NCBI GenBank assembly: GCA_019925095.2
Contig: CM034401.1
Coordinates: 5,615,838 to 5,679,837 of the forward strand
Direction: 5' to 3'
Source of the DNA: Dendrolimus kikuchii
Taxonomy: Eukaryota > Arthropoda > Insecta > Lepidoptera > Lasiocampidae
Length of the DNA stretch: 64,000 nucleotides
The notes under the pieces are model-generated. The model ran no database searches. It saw only the letters and a list, made by a program, of their open reading frames with translations, and was not told the origin of the DNA. Positions 23,285-33,912 of the stretch are shown piece after piece (positions within the stretch are counted from its first letter, which is position 1; each line of letters starts with the position of its first letter). The position numbers and the translations under genes were made by a program.

Positions 23285-23600
23285 ATTTAGACAGAGGCGG
23301 CTTGAGACGGTAGGCACGGTAGACAACTGCCTACGGCGACAAACTTTAGGGGCGGCAGAAATGTCTGCAAAAACGATTGAACTACTAAAGCCCAAAAAAA
23401 TTTAAAGTTTGTTTTTTTAATAAAACAATGTTTCATTATTAAAATCTGTAGTAATATTAATGTCTTAACTCAATTGTATAGTATAATATAACATAAGTTT
23501 TTTGGCTAATGAAGTTTTAGAAACTTCAATGGGGGCGACATTTTTCGACTTTGCCTACGGCGGCAAAACATACGGCCGAATCTGATTTACAATGTCTATG
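23285..23600. mobile_element. Possible hAT-like MITE
   Basis: The left edge (gaggcggcttgagacggtag, then actgcctacggcg) and right edge (tttgcctacggcggcaaaac) carry the gcctacggcgg motif in a mirrored arrangement typical of non-autonomous hAT elements ('gcctagggcggc'). The interior is AT-rich and non-coding. The 8-bp duplication expected for hAT was not verified. Confidence 0.35.
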
Positions 23601-24195
23601 TTTAGTCCTTGTGAATGTCTTTTAAAAGTAATTTAGGTATATGGGTAGTTATTATGTTAGATAGATATGTAAACATGTTGAGAAGGCGGTTAATAATAGT
23701 CATTATATTAATTCGAATTGCTTTTATTCGATTCGTGGAATGAGTGGCGGTGGAGATTATCAGCTTCCTACAACTCGATGCTCGTTTAATCTTCAAGTTG
23801 CATTATGCCCTAACTTTAGACCACTTGAGTCATCTCGTTCAAGTAAACATTGGTTGAGTAACATTCACTCGTCGTTTTTCACCGCTTTCTTAGCGAAATG
23901 CATTCATTAAAACGTGAATAGTGCATCTCGCTGCTAATTGACGTAGACAGATGGCGGTGTATCATACTCGATGAAACCGAAGTAAATTGTTATTCTATTG
24001 TTTACATTTGTGTTGCAATGTCGGATTGTATTTGGAGTATTTTTTGGTTACTTTTCAAAATTATCTTATAGGTACTACATCTACTAGTAATTCTAAAACA
24101 ATGTTCATATAAAAGTGCATGGTTTAAAATACCTTTTTATTAACATACTTTTAGAGTGTCGCCATATAAATTTACCAAGTGATAGAGTATTTGTA

Positions 24196-24310
24196 TCTCC
24201 TGGTCTAGAGTAACTATGCTGCCATAACAACCTTAAGTTGTGTTCCGGCATTATTGGCTAGATTCCAGTCTCCCTTTAGAGTCTGCTGAACTCAGGCAAT
24301 AAAAAGTAAT
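24196..24310 (+). repeat. Short-form A-tailed retroposon
   Basis: It begins at ctcctggtctagagtaacta, continues through ttaagttgtgttccggcatt, and then jumps from the ctccctttaga block straight to gtctgctgaactcaggcaat and aaaa. About 100 bp present in full-length copies is absent. The copy at 27368-27556 has the identical junction. Confidence 0.65.
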
Positions 24311-24367
24311 AATTTTATTTACTATTTAAATCATACTAAAAACGCTGAGACGATTTTTTTGATCGCA

Positions 24368-24460
24368 ATTTGCATATTGTTACAATTGCCTCGTTGTGAT
24401 GGTGAAGGTAAACATCATAAAGAAACCGGTATATCGAGATTACCCTTTAATTCTCCTTGA
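24368..24460 (+). repeat. SINE body fragment (family of 21112)
   Basis: The blocks tgcatattgttacaattgcc, gatggtgaaggtaaacatca and atcgagatta match the body of the SINE at 21112-21400. The head is missing. Confidence 0.45.
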
Positions 24461-24896
24461 TGATTACTCGATGACTGACAGTTATTATACCTACTACCCT
24501 TTACCCTGAAAGAAGTAACCTCGTACCTATGCAAATTATTCTATCCAAATAAAGCAATATGATTTTTACTGATTGTAGATTTATTGGAACCAATTGTTAT
24601 AGAAGGCATCGACTTTATAGTAGTTTAATTGTGTATACATTAAGGTAATTTTATGATAGCGGAAAGGCATGCGGCGCGCGTGCGGCCGCGGCCGTCGCAA
24701 CCATGACATAGCGTTTCAATAAGACAAATTGACTAAAATAGACATATGGTTGGCTAGATTTCTCTCTTCACAATGATTGAGTCGTATTTTTTATCCTTGA
24801 GTTTGTTACTAACTAATAATTGATATACAGTTACTGAAACAAGTCCATATTGTACATAACTAGCAGAACTTGCTGGATTTACGTACAGGTCCGTGA

Positions 24897-25155
24897 GGCC
24901 GTGGTGTAGGGCGGCATCATATTAGGGGCGACAAAATTTTTGGTATGTTAAAATTTTAAAGGCAAAAATGTAAGCGCACTTCAAATTAAAACATTGACTT
25001 GAATTAGTTGATTACAAAATGAACATGTAAAAAAGACTATCGGTTGGATATGGCAATTACATGAGTGTTCTGTTTTTGCTTAAATATCCACGGAACCCAA
25101 AAGTGGCACTTCAAACGGAGCCTAGGGCGGCAGCTAGCCTAGATCCGCCACCGAG
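24897..25155. mobile_element. Possible hAT-like MITE
   Basis: The left edge ggtgtagggcggcatcatat and right edge gagcctagggcggcagctag followed by cctagatccgccacc have the gcctagggcggc / atccgcc ends common to non-autonomous hAT elements. It is related in form to 23285-23600. No transposase is present. Confidence 0.4.
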
Positions 25156-25264
25156 TACCAGCTAACCTTTGTTAGTATTGTCATAACGGCGAGCTTGTTA
25201 GAGAATTGTAAATTGTAAAGACATGATTAAAAAAACGCGATAAAAGTGTTACTTTTTGGCTATA

Positions 25265-25440
25265 TTGGGCTACCCAACGGGACTGACGTGATTTATCGGA
25301 ATAAAAATTACGTAATACCTACCCGGGATATGAGCTACCTCTGAGCTCTATATCAACTTTCATTTAAATCCGTTCATCAGTTTTCACGTGATGATGCTCT
25401 AACAGACAGAAGAAAGAAATTTTCTGAAAGTTGCTCTTGA
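25265..25440 (+). repeat. Interspersed repeat with 'cccgggatatgagctac' motif
   Basis: It reads gtgatttatcggaataaaaa, then acctacccgggatatgagct, then atttaaatccgttcatcagt, and ends in acagacagaag. It is the uninterrupted relative of the repeat split at 19560-20155. Confidence 0.5.
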
Positions 25441-26059
25441 AGTCAAATCTCAACTAGATTTCAATTAGTTTTAGTATAAAAAAAAAAAATTAAACTTAAA
25501 TTAGTCATTTATACGAGTAGCAATATAGCAAGTTTTAATCAATTCCTTTCCAATGTCATGAAAGTTACAAAACTGAAAAGGAGGTAATTACAACATGACT
25601 TAATATCCTTTTTCCTTGCTTTGAACTGGATGCGGTAAGTATCATTTGAGTTACAGGGAATTTTCGATTTTATATATTTTTTGATCCGGCAGCCAAATAT
25701 CAAAAATAAATAGCTGTAGTCACATTTACGGAACCTTACAACATCGTCTGTCCAATACACACTTACGATTAAAAGATGAAGAGGCTCCTTGCTTTATGTG
25801 GATTGGCAAGCATAAAATTAATTTGCTTCACTTACAAGCACTTGTGCTTAATTACTGTTTGTTTATAAATATCTTTGAAGATTGGAATTAATATGGTAAT
25901 TCACGAGCACGCTGTAAAAATAGATTTGCAAGTGTGCAATTTTATTCTTTCGCGCAAGATTTGGAATTTTTATTTATATTTTCTGAATCTTGTAAGATAC
26001 CAATATGAAACATGACTGAAAATTTAAGATAATATTTCGGAGGCCTCCTGAAATTTGCT

Positions 26060-26270
26060 TCATATATCCTGGTCCTTACGCTGCGTTCTTTGAGTCACGT
26101 TGTCTACTCCAGAACTTTTCTGCTCCATCGGCCTGCGACAGACGTGACCGGATAACTACCACTACAGCTATTTTGTGACTTATGTCCGTTTATTTTGATT
26201 CTTTTGCAGAATACCCTCATTACGGTTTTTATTCATAACAGACATTTTGAGCATAGCTTACACCAAACCT
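26060..26270 (-). mobile_element. Decayed RTE-like LINE fragment
   Basis: Plus-strand blocks ctgctccatcggcctgcgac, agacgtgaccgg and aataccctcattacg correspond in order to the LINE at 5888-6335 (ctgctccatcggtcgtcggt, atgtgaccgg, atatcctcatttc). Many indels are present and no frame remains. Confidence 0.55.
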
Positions 26271-27367
26271 TGATGAGTGACCTGAATTGTTGTCCAATAC
26301 ATGTGTCATAGATTGTCAGCCGAATTAAATAAATTTAAAACACCTGGTTATGAATATAAAACGAGTTAGAGACGTTCCAATATTGCCATAAATGCGCTTA
26401 CTTGTACACCACGCCACGGTCTTTTTCGCTTATAAAAGTTCATATACTTAAGGTGACACACGGACAGAAAGATCGTCAAGCCATAAGTAAATTTACTCGT
26501 ATATTAATTACCCGCTTATAAACGCCCTTATTTTGAAAGCAATTCTTAACAAAATACCAAATCCAATCTAGTACCTACCGGCTACCGGTGCTATTAGTAG
26601 CATAAAAATGACACATACATTTGACTGCCGCGTACACGACATGAATTGGCAGAGAACTAAGTTTAAATATAAAATTAAAAGGTCAGATCCAGCAACTAAT
26701 GATACTTTTTATATACATAGGTACCCATACTTCTATTGTTCTGTATTATTATATTTTTAGGTAATTTAATTCAAGCTATAACTGAGTTGTTCAATAAATG
26801 GTATTTTTTAATAATAAAATATTCAATGAAGGTCCAGTAGTGTTTTTCTATATTAAAAGGCAACTGAAACCTGCGTCAGGCGCATGTGTCTAGTCTTATC
26901 TGAGCTGGAACCATCTGGTACTGTAGCGAGAGATATTGTTTTGTTGCGAATCTAAAGCCGATATGAGACGGTTCATTTCTGTCTATCAATTAGGATAAAT
27001 CGACTTTTAGTTTTGTACCTTTGATACCAAATTGATTCAATTCGGTAATCTGTTTTATATCAGCATAATATATTACTTTTCTGTATAATTGTTTTTCTAT
27101 AACGCCTCGCAATGTAGAAAAATTAATTGTGATACCCTCTAGAAATACGATTTAGGGGCTATTTCAGAGTTAGCAATCGTTATAATATAATTAAGCAATC
27201 GTACAGTAATTGTGTATACCATCATAGCCGTTTCCAATTTAATTTTTTCCTGCCACGGGTTGTCTGAACGAGATCGCTTTTTAGCGATAAGTTCGACCTT
27301 TGTACCCAATCAGACCTACTACTAGTTCATACGTTTTTCTGTAACAGTTTATAATAAAAAGTTTTTT

Positions 27368-27556
27368 TTATTGCCTGAGTTCAGCAGACTCTAAAGGGAG
27401 TCTGGAACCTGGCAAATAATGCCGGAACACAACTCAAGGTTATTATGGCGGCATACTCTAGACCAGGGGTGGTAGCCATTCAGACGGGCAAATACCCTAA
27501 CACTTGGCTGTAGGTTGTCTTGTCAGCTCTTTATTCTTTCTCCGTTCCTGCACGGA
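27368..27556 (-). repeat. Short-form A-tailed retroposon
   Basis: The minus-oriented copy carries the same internal deletion junction as 24196-24310 (plus strand: gagttcagcagactctaaag, then ggagtctgg). It retains the 5' part down to cgttcctgcacgg. Two copies with one junction define a subfamily. Confidence 0.65.
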
Positions 27557-27649
27557 TTAGAGTTATCTATCTATCTACATTTTATGGGTTAATATCATTC
27601 TTTTTACCATAAAAGGGTCCCGATTTCCCAATGTCATCCTAATCAATCA

Positions 27650-27850
27650 CTGATTCGTCAGGCAGGGCGTTTAGGCGGCGACGCGCGGTTCCTTCCGACG
27701 CTTGTACTATTTACGTGCCTTTCATTAGTTCTAAGAAGTGTACCGCAGGGTAATGGCGGGGTTTTTGTATCGGAAACCGTGTATTTGCTTGTTTTTTAAA
27801 CTGTCTGCTTGTAAGCGTCGTGTTGCCGGCGTGTAACGGTTTGTTTTGCT
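27650..27850. other. CpG-rich patch of unknown role
   Basis: The segments gtttaggcggcgacgcgcgg near 27670 and gcgtcgtgttgccggcgtgt near 27817 are CpG-rich with no repeat match seen. This could be a regulatory or unrecognised repeat segment. Confidence 0.2.
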
Positions 27851-27919
27851 ACATTACTTTGGTAATTGTTAAACGCTGTTGGATTATTCTCGTTTTTATA
27901 CTTGTAAAGATAACTTATC

Positions 27920-28040
27920 TTTTTTTATTGCAATGCTGGCAGGCAGGCCGACGGCCCAACTCCTGGAAATTGGTTACCGTTGCCAATATACATTTGCCAC
28001 ACCGGGAGTAGAGAAAATGCTTTACCAGCCTTTGAAATGG
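27920..28040 (-). mobile_element. CR1-like LINE 3' end fragment
   Basis: The T-run at 27919-27927 followed by tgctggcaggcaggccgacg, then gttaccgttgccaatataca is the minus-strand form of the 3' end shared with 11830-12112. Confidence 0.45.
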
Positions 28041-28060
28041 GACAGGGGACAAGATAGAAT

Positions 28061-28284
28061 AACTTAAGATAATAATAAATAATCAGTAATAAAACTACGT
28101 TTTAACGGTTTTAAGCGCGGTAATTTATTAGATTTTTGTTATTATGACGTTTCGGCTACTTTTCAATGGAATAAAACGTCGGAATAACAAAAATTTAATA
28201 AATTACCGCGCTTAAAACCATTAAAACGTAGTTTTATTATGTAGACAAATCGCAAAAACTTAAGAAAATATTAAATAATCAGTA
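28061..28284. repeat. 65-bp-arm hairpin flanked by direct repeats
   Basis: Arms 28088-28152 and 28174-28238 are reverse complements with about four mismatches in 65, around a 21-bp loop. A direct repeat flanks the hairpin: 28061-28088 and 28257-28284 (both start aacttaaga and end aaataatcagta). No ORF is present. It may be a MITE or a product of duplication and inversion. Confidence 0.85.
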
Positions 28285-28450
28285 GACAAACATACACATT
28301 GCAAATCATCAAGCTAAAGAAGTTACGCTTGTTTTATGGGTATTGTACACCGGATCACTCTAGGGCCGATCCCAGACACCTAATCAGAATAAATAACGGA
28401 AAATTCGTTTCCGAAAATTAGCATGCCCGGAATCGAACCCAGGGCCGGCT
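28264..28450 (-). repeat. tRNA-derived SINE, 5' end truncated
   Basis: The minus-oriented body (ttacgcttgttttatgggta, ggatcactctagggccgatc on plus) and a perfect box B (ggaatcgaacc on plus, about 28429-28439) match 30320-30555. The head beyond 28450 is lost. Confidence 0.65.
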
Positions 28451-28477
28451 TAGTCCACTACTACTACTATTTTTTTA

Positions 28478-28575
28478 CATACATACATACATAACTTCAC
28501 GCCAGTTCCCTTGCGGGGTAGGCACGAACAACAGAGTGCCATTTAGGCTTATTCTTACACACCTCACTTGCCTCT
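28478..28575 (-). mobile_element. (ATGT)n-tailed LINE, 5'-truncated
   Basis: It carries the tail (plus strand acatacatacatac) and the last about 85 bp of the LINE, matching 10142-10254. No clear target duplication was found here. Confidence 0.75.
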
Positions 28576-28756
28576 CCACTTTTGCATTGTATTGTACTAT
28601 GTTTTTTCTTTTTAATTATTTGGGACACTTGCCACATAGACATGTAAGCCCCATCATCTCCTAACCATGCAATAACTTATATATTAAATTTTAAATAATG
28701 AGCTAGCTAACAAACTAGCCCTCTTTGAGGCTGGCTCTGCCAGAATTTTCCTGACT

Positions 28757-28884
28757 TTCTTAAGAGAGCAGCAGCGCATTTGTAGCAACTTTGATGTTGC
28801 AAATGTCCATAGGCGATGGTAACCGCTTTCCATCGAGTGGGCCGTCTGCCTGTATGCTGATCTCCTGCAATAAAAAAAAAAAGA
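28757..28884 (+). repeat. A-tailed retroposon, 3' half, inserted into a LINE
   Basis: It starts at agagagcagcagcgcatttg and runs through gcgatggtaaccgctttcca to an A tail ending about 28884. It is nearly identical to the corresponding half of 16122-16440. It sits between two parts of a minus-strand LINE remnant. Confidence 0.65.
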
Positions 28885-29110
28885 ATTTCTATAGAAATAC
28901 CTACATCAAAACAGTTCAGTCCTAACTCCCTCATCAGTTGTTCTCTGCTATCTTTATTTTTGCTGCATTCCATTAACAGATGTTGGACATTCTCACCAGT
29001 TCCACATAGTAGGCAATTGGGAGAATCAACTTTGCACATGAGGTGGCCAAAACTTCTTGTCTATTCTATTCGGTAGCTTTATATATGACCTGTTTAATTT
29101 TCCTACAGAA
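28885..29110 (-). mobile_element. LINE C-terminal zinc-knuckle fragment
   Basis: Minus-strand reading gives CKVDSPNCLLCGTGENVQHL, then LMECSKNKDSREQLMREL. The C-x2-C...H-x4-C arrangement is the putative zinc knuckle that follows reverse transcriptase and RNase H in several non-LTR families. The frame breaks just upstream (about 29045). It probably continued into the 3' region at 28600-28756, now separated by a retroposon insertion. Confidence 0.6.
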
Positions 29111-29119
29111 GACCATGCA

Positions 29120-30300
29120 ATTTACTACTACTACTAGTAACAGCTAGTATGGATATAAATGTAAAAGTAACTATATCTTGTCGCTGCTATTATAATATTA
29201 TATTGCTATATATGGATATGGATGTAATGCGCCGAATCTTTGCTTTTACAATCGGCATTAGCATTTCTGATTATAACTACGATTTTCAAATAACCCCTAA
29301 ACTCGGCAAGTTTATTATGGAAACAAATTTACTAATCAAGTAAGCATTTCAATCAAACTAGGACAAAACATAATCGTAATTCATGAAAATGAATAGCTAA
29401 GCGCTATTGATACGGCTTTGGTTTCAAATATAAAACTTTATACACAAACGAACAATGGAAGACATGAATGGATGAAGGAGTTGTGTAATATTCAAAAAAA
29501 TATATAAATCAAGGAGTGCATACAAACAACATTAGACTTTAAAACCACGGTATTTGAGTTTGGTGTTTTAAATAGCAAGTGACAAAAAAGTTTTGAACCA
29601 GGAAAAAATAATAACAAAAACAAAACGTTGCTTATCATTATATTAATACGTGAAGCAAAAACTTTGTACCCCTTTTTACGAAAATTGCGCGGACGGCGGA
29701 GTATGAAATTTCGCAACTTATAGTTTATATAGAGAAGGAGTGCAGAATGCTAATATTTTTTTTTAAATTATGCAAAAAAATACATTAAATCAGTAAAAAA
29801 ACATTACACACACTGCCATGTATTTGACACACACACACATATATACTCTTTTGTTTATTGTTAAAGTCAAATTAATAGTGTAGCCTTGGCGAAATCTGTG
29901 ATAATAGAAGTATAGTCTCTGACAACAGAACCTTAATAATGTTCAAACTTATAATTTAAATTAATTATGGTCGAATTTCGACCACTGGGCGACCACTAGT
30001 TTTCTTAAATGTCTAACCTGTTCCCTTTATCCACTAATGTCTTCCACGGATAAAACGAAAAACTGTTGATTACTTTAATTTGTTCTTCTGTGGTCACGCA
30101 AATTATCTCATTAATGTTCCAGTCAAAAACAAAGGGTAACAAGACTATAACTATGTGCACATTGCACTCTTTTGTTATATCAATGTACTTTGTGCTTGGA
30201 CATTTATTTGTTTTGAATTACACAGACACAGTACAACATGAATGGTGTCAAAAAAGTAATTTAAACTATCTCGACATCTGAGGTGTCAATGCCAAGTAAC
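29120..30300. other. AT-rich stretch without recognisable features
   Basis: Apart from a short (CA)n run at 29827-29838, nothing with coding or repeat character was seen. Confidence 0.35.
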
Positions 30301-30319
30301 ATAATATCATTTTAACATT

Positions 30320-30555
30320 TTTTTTTAATAATAATCGGCAGACAAACACACACATTGTATATTTCCAAGCTAAGTTTGTGTTATGGGTAATATACAATGG
30401 ACCGCTTTGGGGCCGATCCCAGACACGCAGATCATAGTAAATAACAGCAAGTTCGTTTCCGAAATTTTTCATGGTAGGAATCGAACCCGGAACCCTTAGG
30501 TTCCAGCAAGTTCGGCCGGCTAAGACTTAGCCCGCTCAACCACAAAGGCAGTCAT
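30320..30555 (-). repeat. tRNA-derived SINE, near full-length
   Basis: On the minus strand: head with box A (tggttgagcggg), box B ggttcgattcc (plus 30477-30487), then body blocks cggaaacgaacttgctgtta, gggatcggccccaaagcggt, tacccataacacaaac, and an A-rich 3' end at 30320. This is the best copy of the family. Confidence 0.75.
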
Positions 30556-31436
30556 TTGATGATTTACTATTCCCTGGCGCTCCAAAACGAGACTAAATGC
30601 ATTATACGATATATTTGTACCACATATTATGATTTAAGAGCTTGTTTAGGTTGGTCAGTTCCTTTATTCAGTCTTCACCGAACACCGTTTTGAGTTATAA
30701 GCGGGGCCAATTCTGTTAGGCATTTGTACACATCCGCTGGGAAACGTGCATGCTTTCTTAAATAATACTTGCACTATGTTAAATGATTTTCTAAATGTTT
30801 TATGGTCTATAGAGAGTTTTTAGTGTTCCGTTCCAATTTGGGCGAAATCGAAATCTTTACAAATTTTTCATATTTTCAAGCTAAGAGTGTCTTTTTTAGA
30901 TATAATACTAATTTATTAGAAAAATACAATTAAATACTAAAACTAAACTATAGTACGAAAAATAAACCGAAAATTGAAATCTAGAACTAATCAAAAAAAT
31001 ATAGATAAAATATTGGTCCCAAGCCACTATCACTTACCGGGAGTGTTTTTTTTTATTTATTTAAATTTTTCATGTTTGTCAGTCCACTACTGTTGCAATT
31101 TGTCAAAAACGAATTATAAAATTGTCATGCATATCAATCCATCTAACCGTCTGTCTGTTTTTTTTTGTAAGTAGCATTCATTTTTTTGAGTGCTGTGGCC
31201 ATTTTCGTAAAGATGGAGCCCTTCTAAATCGTTATGTTTGTCTGTCCGTTTATCATTGTATGTTTTTTCAAAAACAAATAAGTCTATATCGATGAAATTT
31301 GACAGACAGGTTTTAGTCTATACGACGGTTAGAAAGTGCTGTGGTGAAGTTATTAATACTTTAAAAAATTACCTTACCTTAACGTTTACCTACTCTTCAA
31401 GTCCGCCTAAAACTTTCAATTTCTTTCATTCTGTTT

Positions 31437-31629
31437 GTGAGTACCGTTAGGGTACAAATTTAAAGGTAGACCAAAAAAAAGATGGATGGATTGTGTGAAG
31501 GATGACATGATGATATGCGGTGTGACAGAAGAGGTATGTCAGAATAGAAGAGTGCGGAAGGAAAAGACATATTGTGCCGACCCCAAGTAATTGGGATATG
31601 GTGAAAGAAAAGAGAGAGTGAGTACCGTT
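31437..31629 (+). mobile_element. 5'-truncated RTE-like LINE insertion with 12-bp TSD
   Basis: The insert 31449-31617 encodes GRPKKRWMDCVKDDMMICGV, then TEEVCQNRRVRKEKTYCADP and K before a stop. This is the C-terminal tail of an RTE-like ORF. Perfect copies of gtgagtaccgtt flank it at 31437-31448 and 31618-31629. It is too short for routine ORF calling. Confidence 0.8.
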
Positions 31630-31957
31630 TGAATTAAGTCCTGTTTTAACTATTTATATTTGAAACCGTTTTACTCCACCATCCCGCGCATGTTGCGAAG
31701 TTTCTTTTAAATCTCTATTTATATCTAAGACGGTAGTAACTCAAAACTGTTTTATAGTGACAAATGCTCACGTGCGCTCTAAATGTTGGGTAAAAGCAAT
31801 TCTTTATTCTCTAGTAAAAGTAATGAATTGCTTAAATGAGAAGTTCTATCAGCCATTCAAAGAACTTCACCAATTTTGTTTGCTATTTACCTACATAAAT
31901 ACATAATATTATACGTCTGCTTCCCGTAGGGGAGTATAGACTCTGATGATTTTTTTA

Positions 31958-32274
31958 TTGAAGTGAAACTTCTATATAAACAGTCTTAGGATTTTTCTGT
32001 CACGAAAAAGCGTTACGGCCGCGTGGAAGAGCGACATAAATTTAGACTAGACGCGGTGAGAGGCGGCATAATGTTAGAGTAGACTATCGATGTTTTTATT
32101 GGTTCCGGATCGAATTCAGTTTTTTTGTTTGATAAAATAAAATATGATTAAATAAAAAATGCATTAATTAAAATGTACCTAACCTAACCAAATCATAATT
32201 TACAGTAAACCTGCGAAAAATCGAAATGTGCGCTGGGACACATAGTAGAAGTGAAACTTCAACGGACAAGTGGA
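31958..32274 (+). mobile_element. Non-coding element, copy 1 (copy 2 at 63671-63994)
   Basis: It begins ttgaagtgaaacttctatat and reaches tagaagtgaaacttcaacgg. The two ends are near mirror images, each itself a short palindrome (gaagt-gaa-acttc). It is collinear with 63671-63994 over its length (blocks ttaggatttttctgtcacga, ggttccggatcgaattcag, tacctaacctaacc, cctgcgaaaaatcgaaatgt). A fold-back starts at its right end. Confidence 0.7.
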
Positions 32275-32400
32275 AAAACGAATCTCAACAAAGTTTTACG
32301 GGCAGATTGTTAATGTACTTGTCCAATTTGAAAACCTGCCCGTAAAACTTCAAGTTAAAACTTTCTTGCGATTCGTTTTTCCACTTGTCCGTTGAAGTTT
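32254..32400. repeat. Nested perfect inverted repeat (31-bp outer, 15-bp inner arms)
   Basis: Outer arms 32254-32284 and 32370-32400 are exact reverse complements over 31 bp. Inner arms 32291-32305 and 32336-32350 are exact over 15 bp. The outer left arm is the end of the 31958 element. Confidence 0.9.
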
Positions 32401-32485
32401 ATTTTTATTGGTCGAGTTCAGCAAATAGGCAGACGGCCCACCTTATGGAAAGCGTTTACCATTCCCTATAGACATTGGTGTTGAT
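32400..32485 (-). repeat. 3' end of A-tailed retroposon
   Basis: The plus-strand text ttattggtcgagttcagcaa, then ataggcagacggcccacctt, then atggaaagcgtttaccattc is the reverse of the family 3' end. Confidence 0.55.
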
Positions 32486-32591
32486 TGATGGACTGTGATT
32501 GATTTAAGTTTAAAAAATACGTTTTAAACAATAAGACGGCGACCGAAAGAGAGATAAATTGCAAAAATAACTATGACTAAATTATCTATAT

Positions 32592-32812
32592 ACAATCTAT
32601 ACTAATATTATAAAGAGATAAAGTTTGTGAGTTTGTGACGTTGTAAGGGGTAATCTCTGGATCTACTTAACCGATTTTAAAGATTCTTTTACGCTGGAAA
32701 GCTACGGTAACAGGGAGTGCCATAGGCTATATATATATTATATATAACATGACGCTATATACCACGGGAGCGGGACAGAGCGCGGGTGAAATCGCGCCGG
32801 GCCGCTAGTTAT
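32592..32812 (-). repeat. Interspersed repeat with 'actaatattataaagag' end
   Basis: The left edge tactaatattataaagagat, interior acttaaccgattttaaa and right edge gcgggtgaaatcgcgccggg form the minus orientation of the common insect repeat type that also occurs at 42890-43155. A TA-rich run lies at 32732-32750. Confidence 0.5.
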
Positions 32813-33309
32813 TTATATACAAATAGTAATTATATAATATGTGTATATTATATAATTATTATTTATCATTAAAATATATCTCGTAAGTTATTTTGGTGAG
32901 CAGTAGTGTTATATCTATCCATCTAAAAATTGAGATTTTGTAGAAAGACAAGTAAGGGCTGGTAGGGCGAGTCCCCTGACCGCATCATTGTCCACAACCA
33001 CTTTTTTTTTAACTCTTGCTAGATCATTCAGTTATGGTTACCAAAAGAACCTTGAAACGGTAAAGATCTTACGAAGATGTAGGATTTAAAAGAACCTGGT
33101 TTACCCAGTAACGCTATGATTACAAAGTGTGTTAAGAGTTAGCTTTTTTAATAGGCGATTATAATTCCTAGTACTTTCCTTTACTTAATAGGTAAATATA
33201 TAAATCTTATAGAAATAGACGTAACATTGGTCAAGATTACTAGGGTATTAAGCAAAAAAAATATTGCCACGAAAGCGATTTTTTGTTTTCAAATAAATAT
33301 TCTTTTATT

Positions 33310-33650
33310 TGACCAGGAATTCGTCCACGACTTCGTCCATGTTGGATGGATAGCAAAGATCACAGGTGTTTTACACACAAAATTTGAATCAGTGAGAATA
33401 TATATAATGATAATAATAGTGAGAATATAGAATCGGAATATTTTTTTTACACCTGGCCACTTTAACCGTTTCCAAGAAAATTCCCGCGGGATTCCAGGGA
33501 TCGAAAATACAGCAGATATTAAGTCCGAGAACTTGCTATCGATCAACGAAAACCGCATTAAAATCGGCCCAATAGTTTTTGCGTGAAACCCCAATAAACA
33601 GACAAACACAAAAATTCTAAAAAAGACTATACTTTTATAATTTAGTGATT
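33310..33650 (+). repeat. Interspersed repeat of the 'cttcgtc...cccgggataaaa' type
   Basis: It contains cacgacttcgtccatgttgg, aattcccgcgggattccagg, tgctatcgatcaacgaaaac and atcggcccaatagtttttgc. It is collinear with 16735-17290 but internally disturbed near 33360-33440. Confidence 0.6.
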
Positions 33651-33797
33651 AACCTCATCTCTGTACTTCATATTTTTGTAAGCTTGCTATTTTGTCATAA
33701 AGTTTTTTTATCCAAATAAATGAATGAGCTCTCAGCTGAGATTTTCCCAAGCGTTACGTCATAGGCTTTTTTAAAATGGTGACGTAAAAATTCTTCG

Positions 33798-33912
33798 AGG
33801 GCCGCAGCGCGTTCGTGACATATCTAGTGTAGCAAAAGTCCATAGGCGATGATAACCGCTTTCCACCAAGTGGGCCGTCTGCCTGTCTACTATACTTCAG
33901 CTGTAACAAATA
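33798..33912 (+). repeat. 3' end of A-tailed retroposon
   Basis: It reads gggccgcagcgcgttcgtga, then gtccataggcgatgataacc, then agtgggccgtctgcctgtct. The A tail is eroded. Confidence 0.55.

Noticed and set aside
28707..29039. A 110-codon minus-strand frame that looks like a small Cys/His protein
   Set aside because: It is a LINE zinc-knuckle segment fused in frame to the reversed tail of an inserted retroposon.
32178..32191. Telomere-like cctaacctaacc in both copies of the 31958/63671 element
   Set aside because: Only two units, inside a dispersed repeat and not in a long TTAGG array, so not telomeric DNA.
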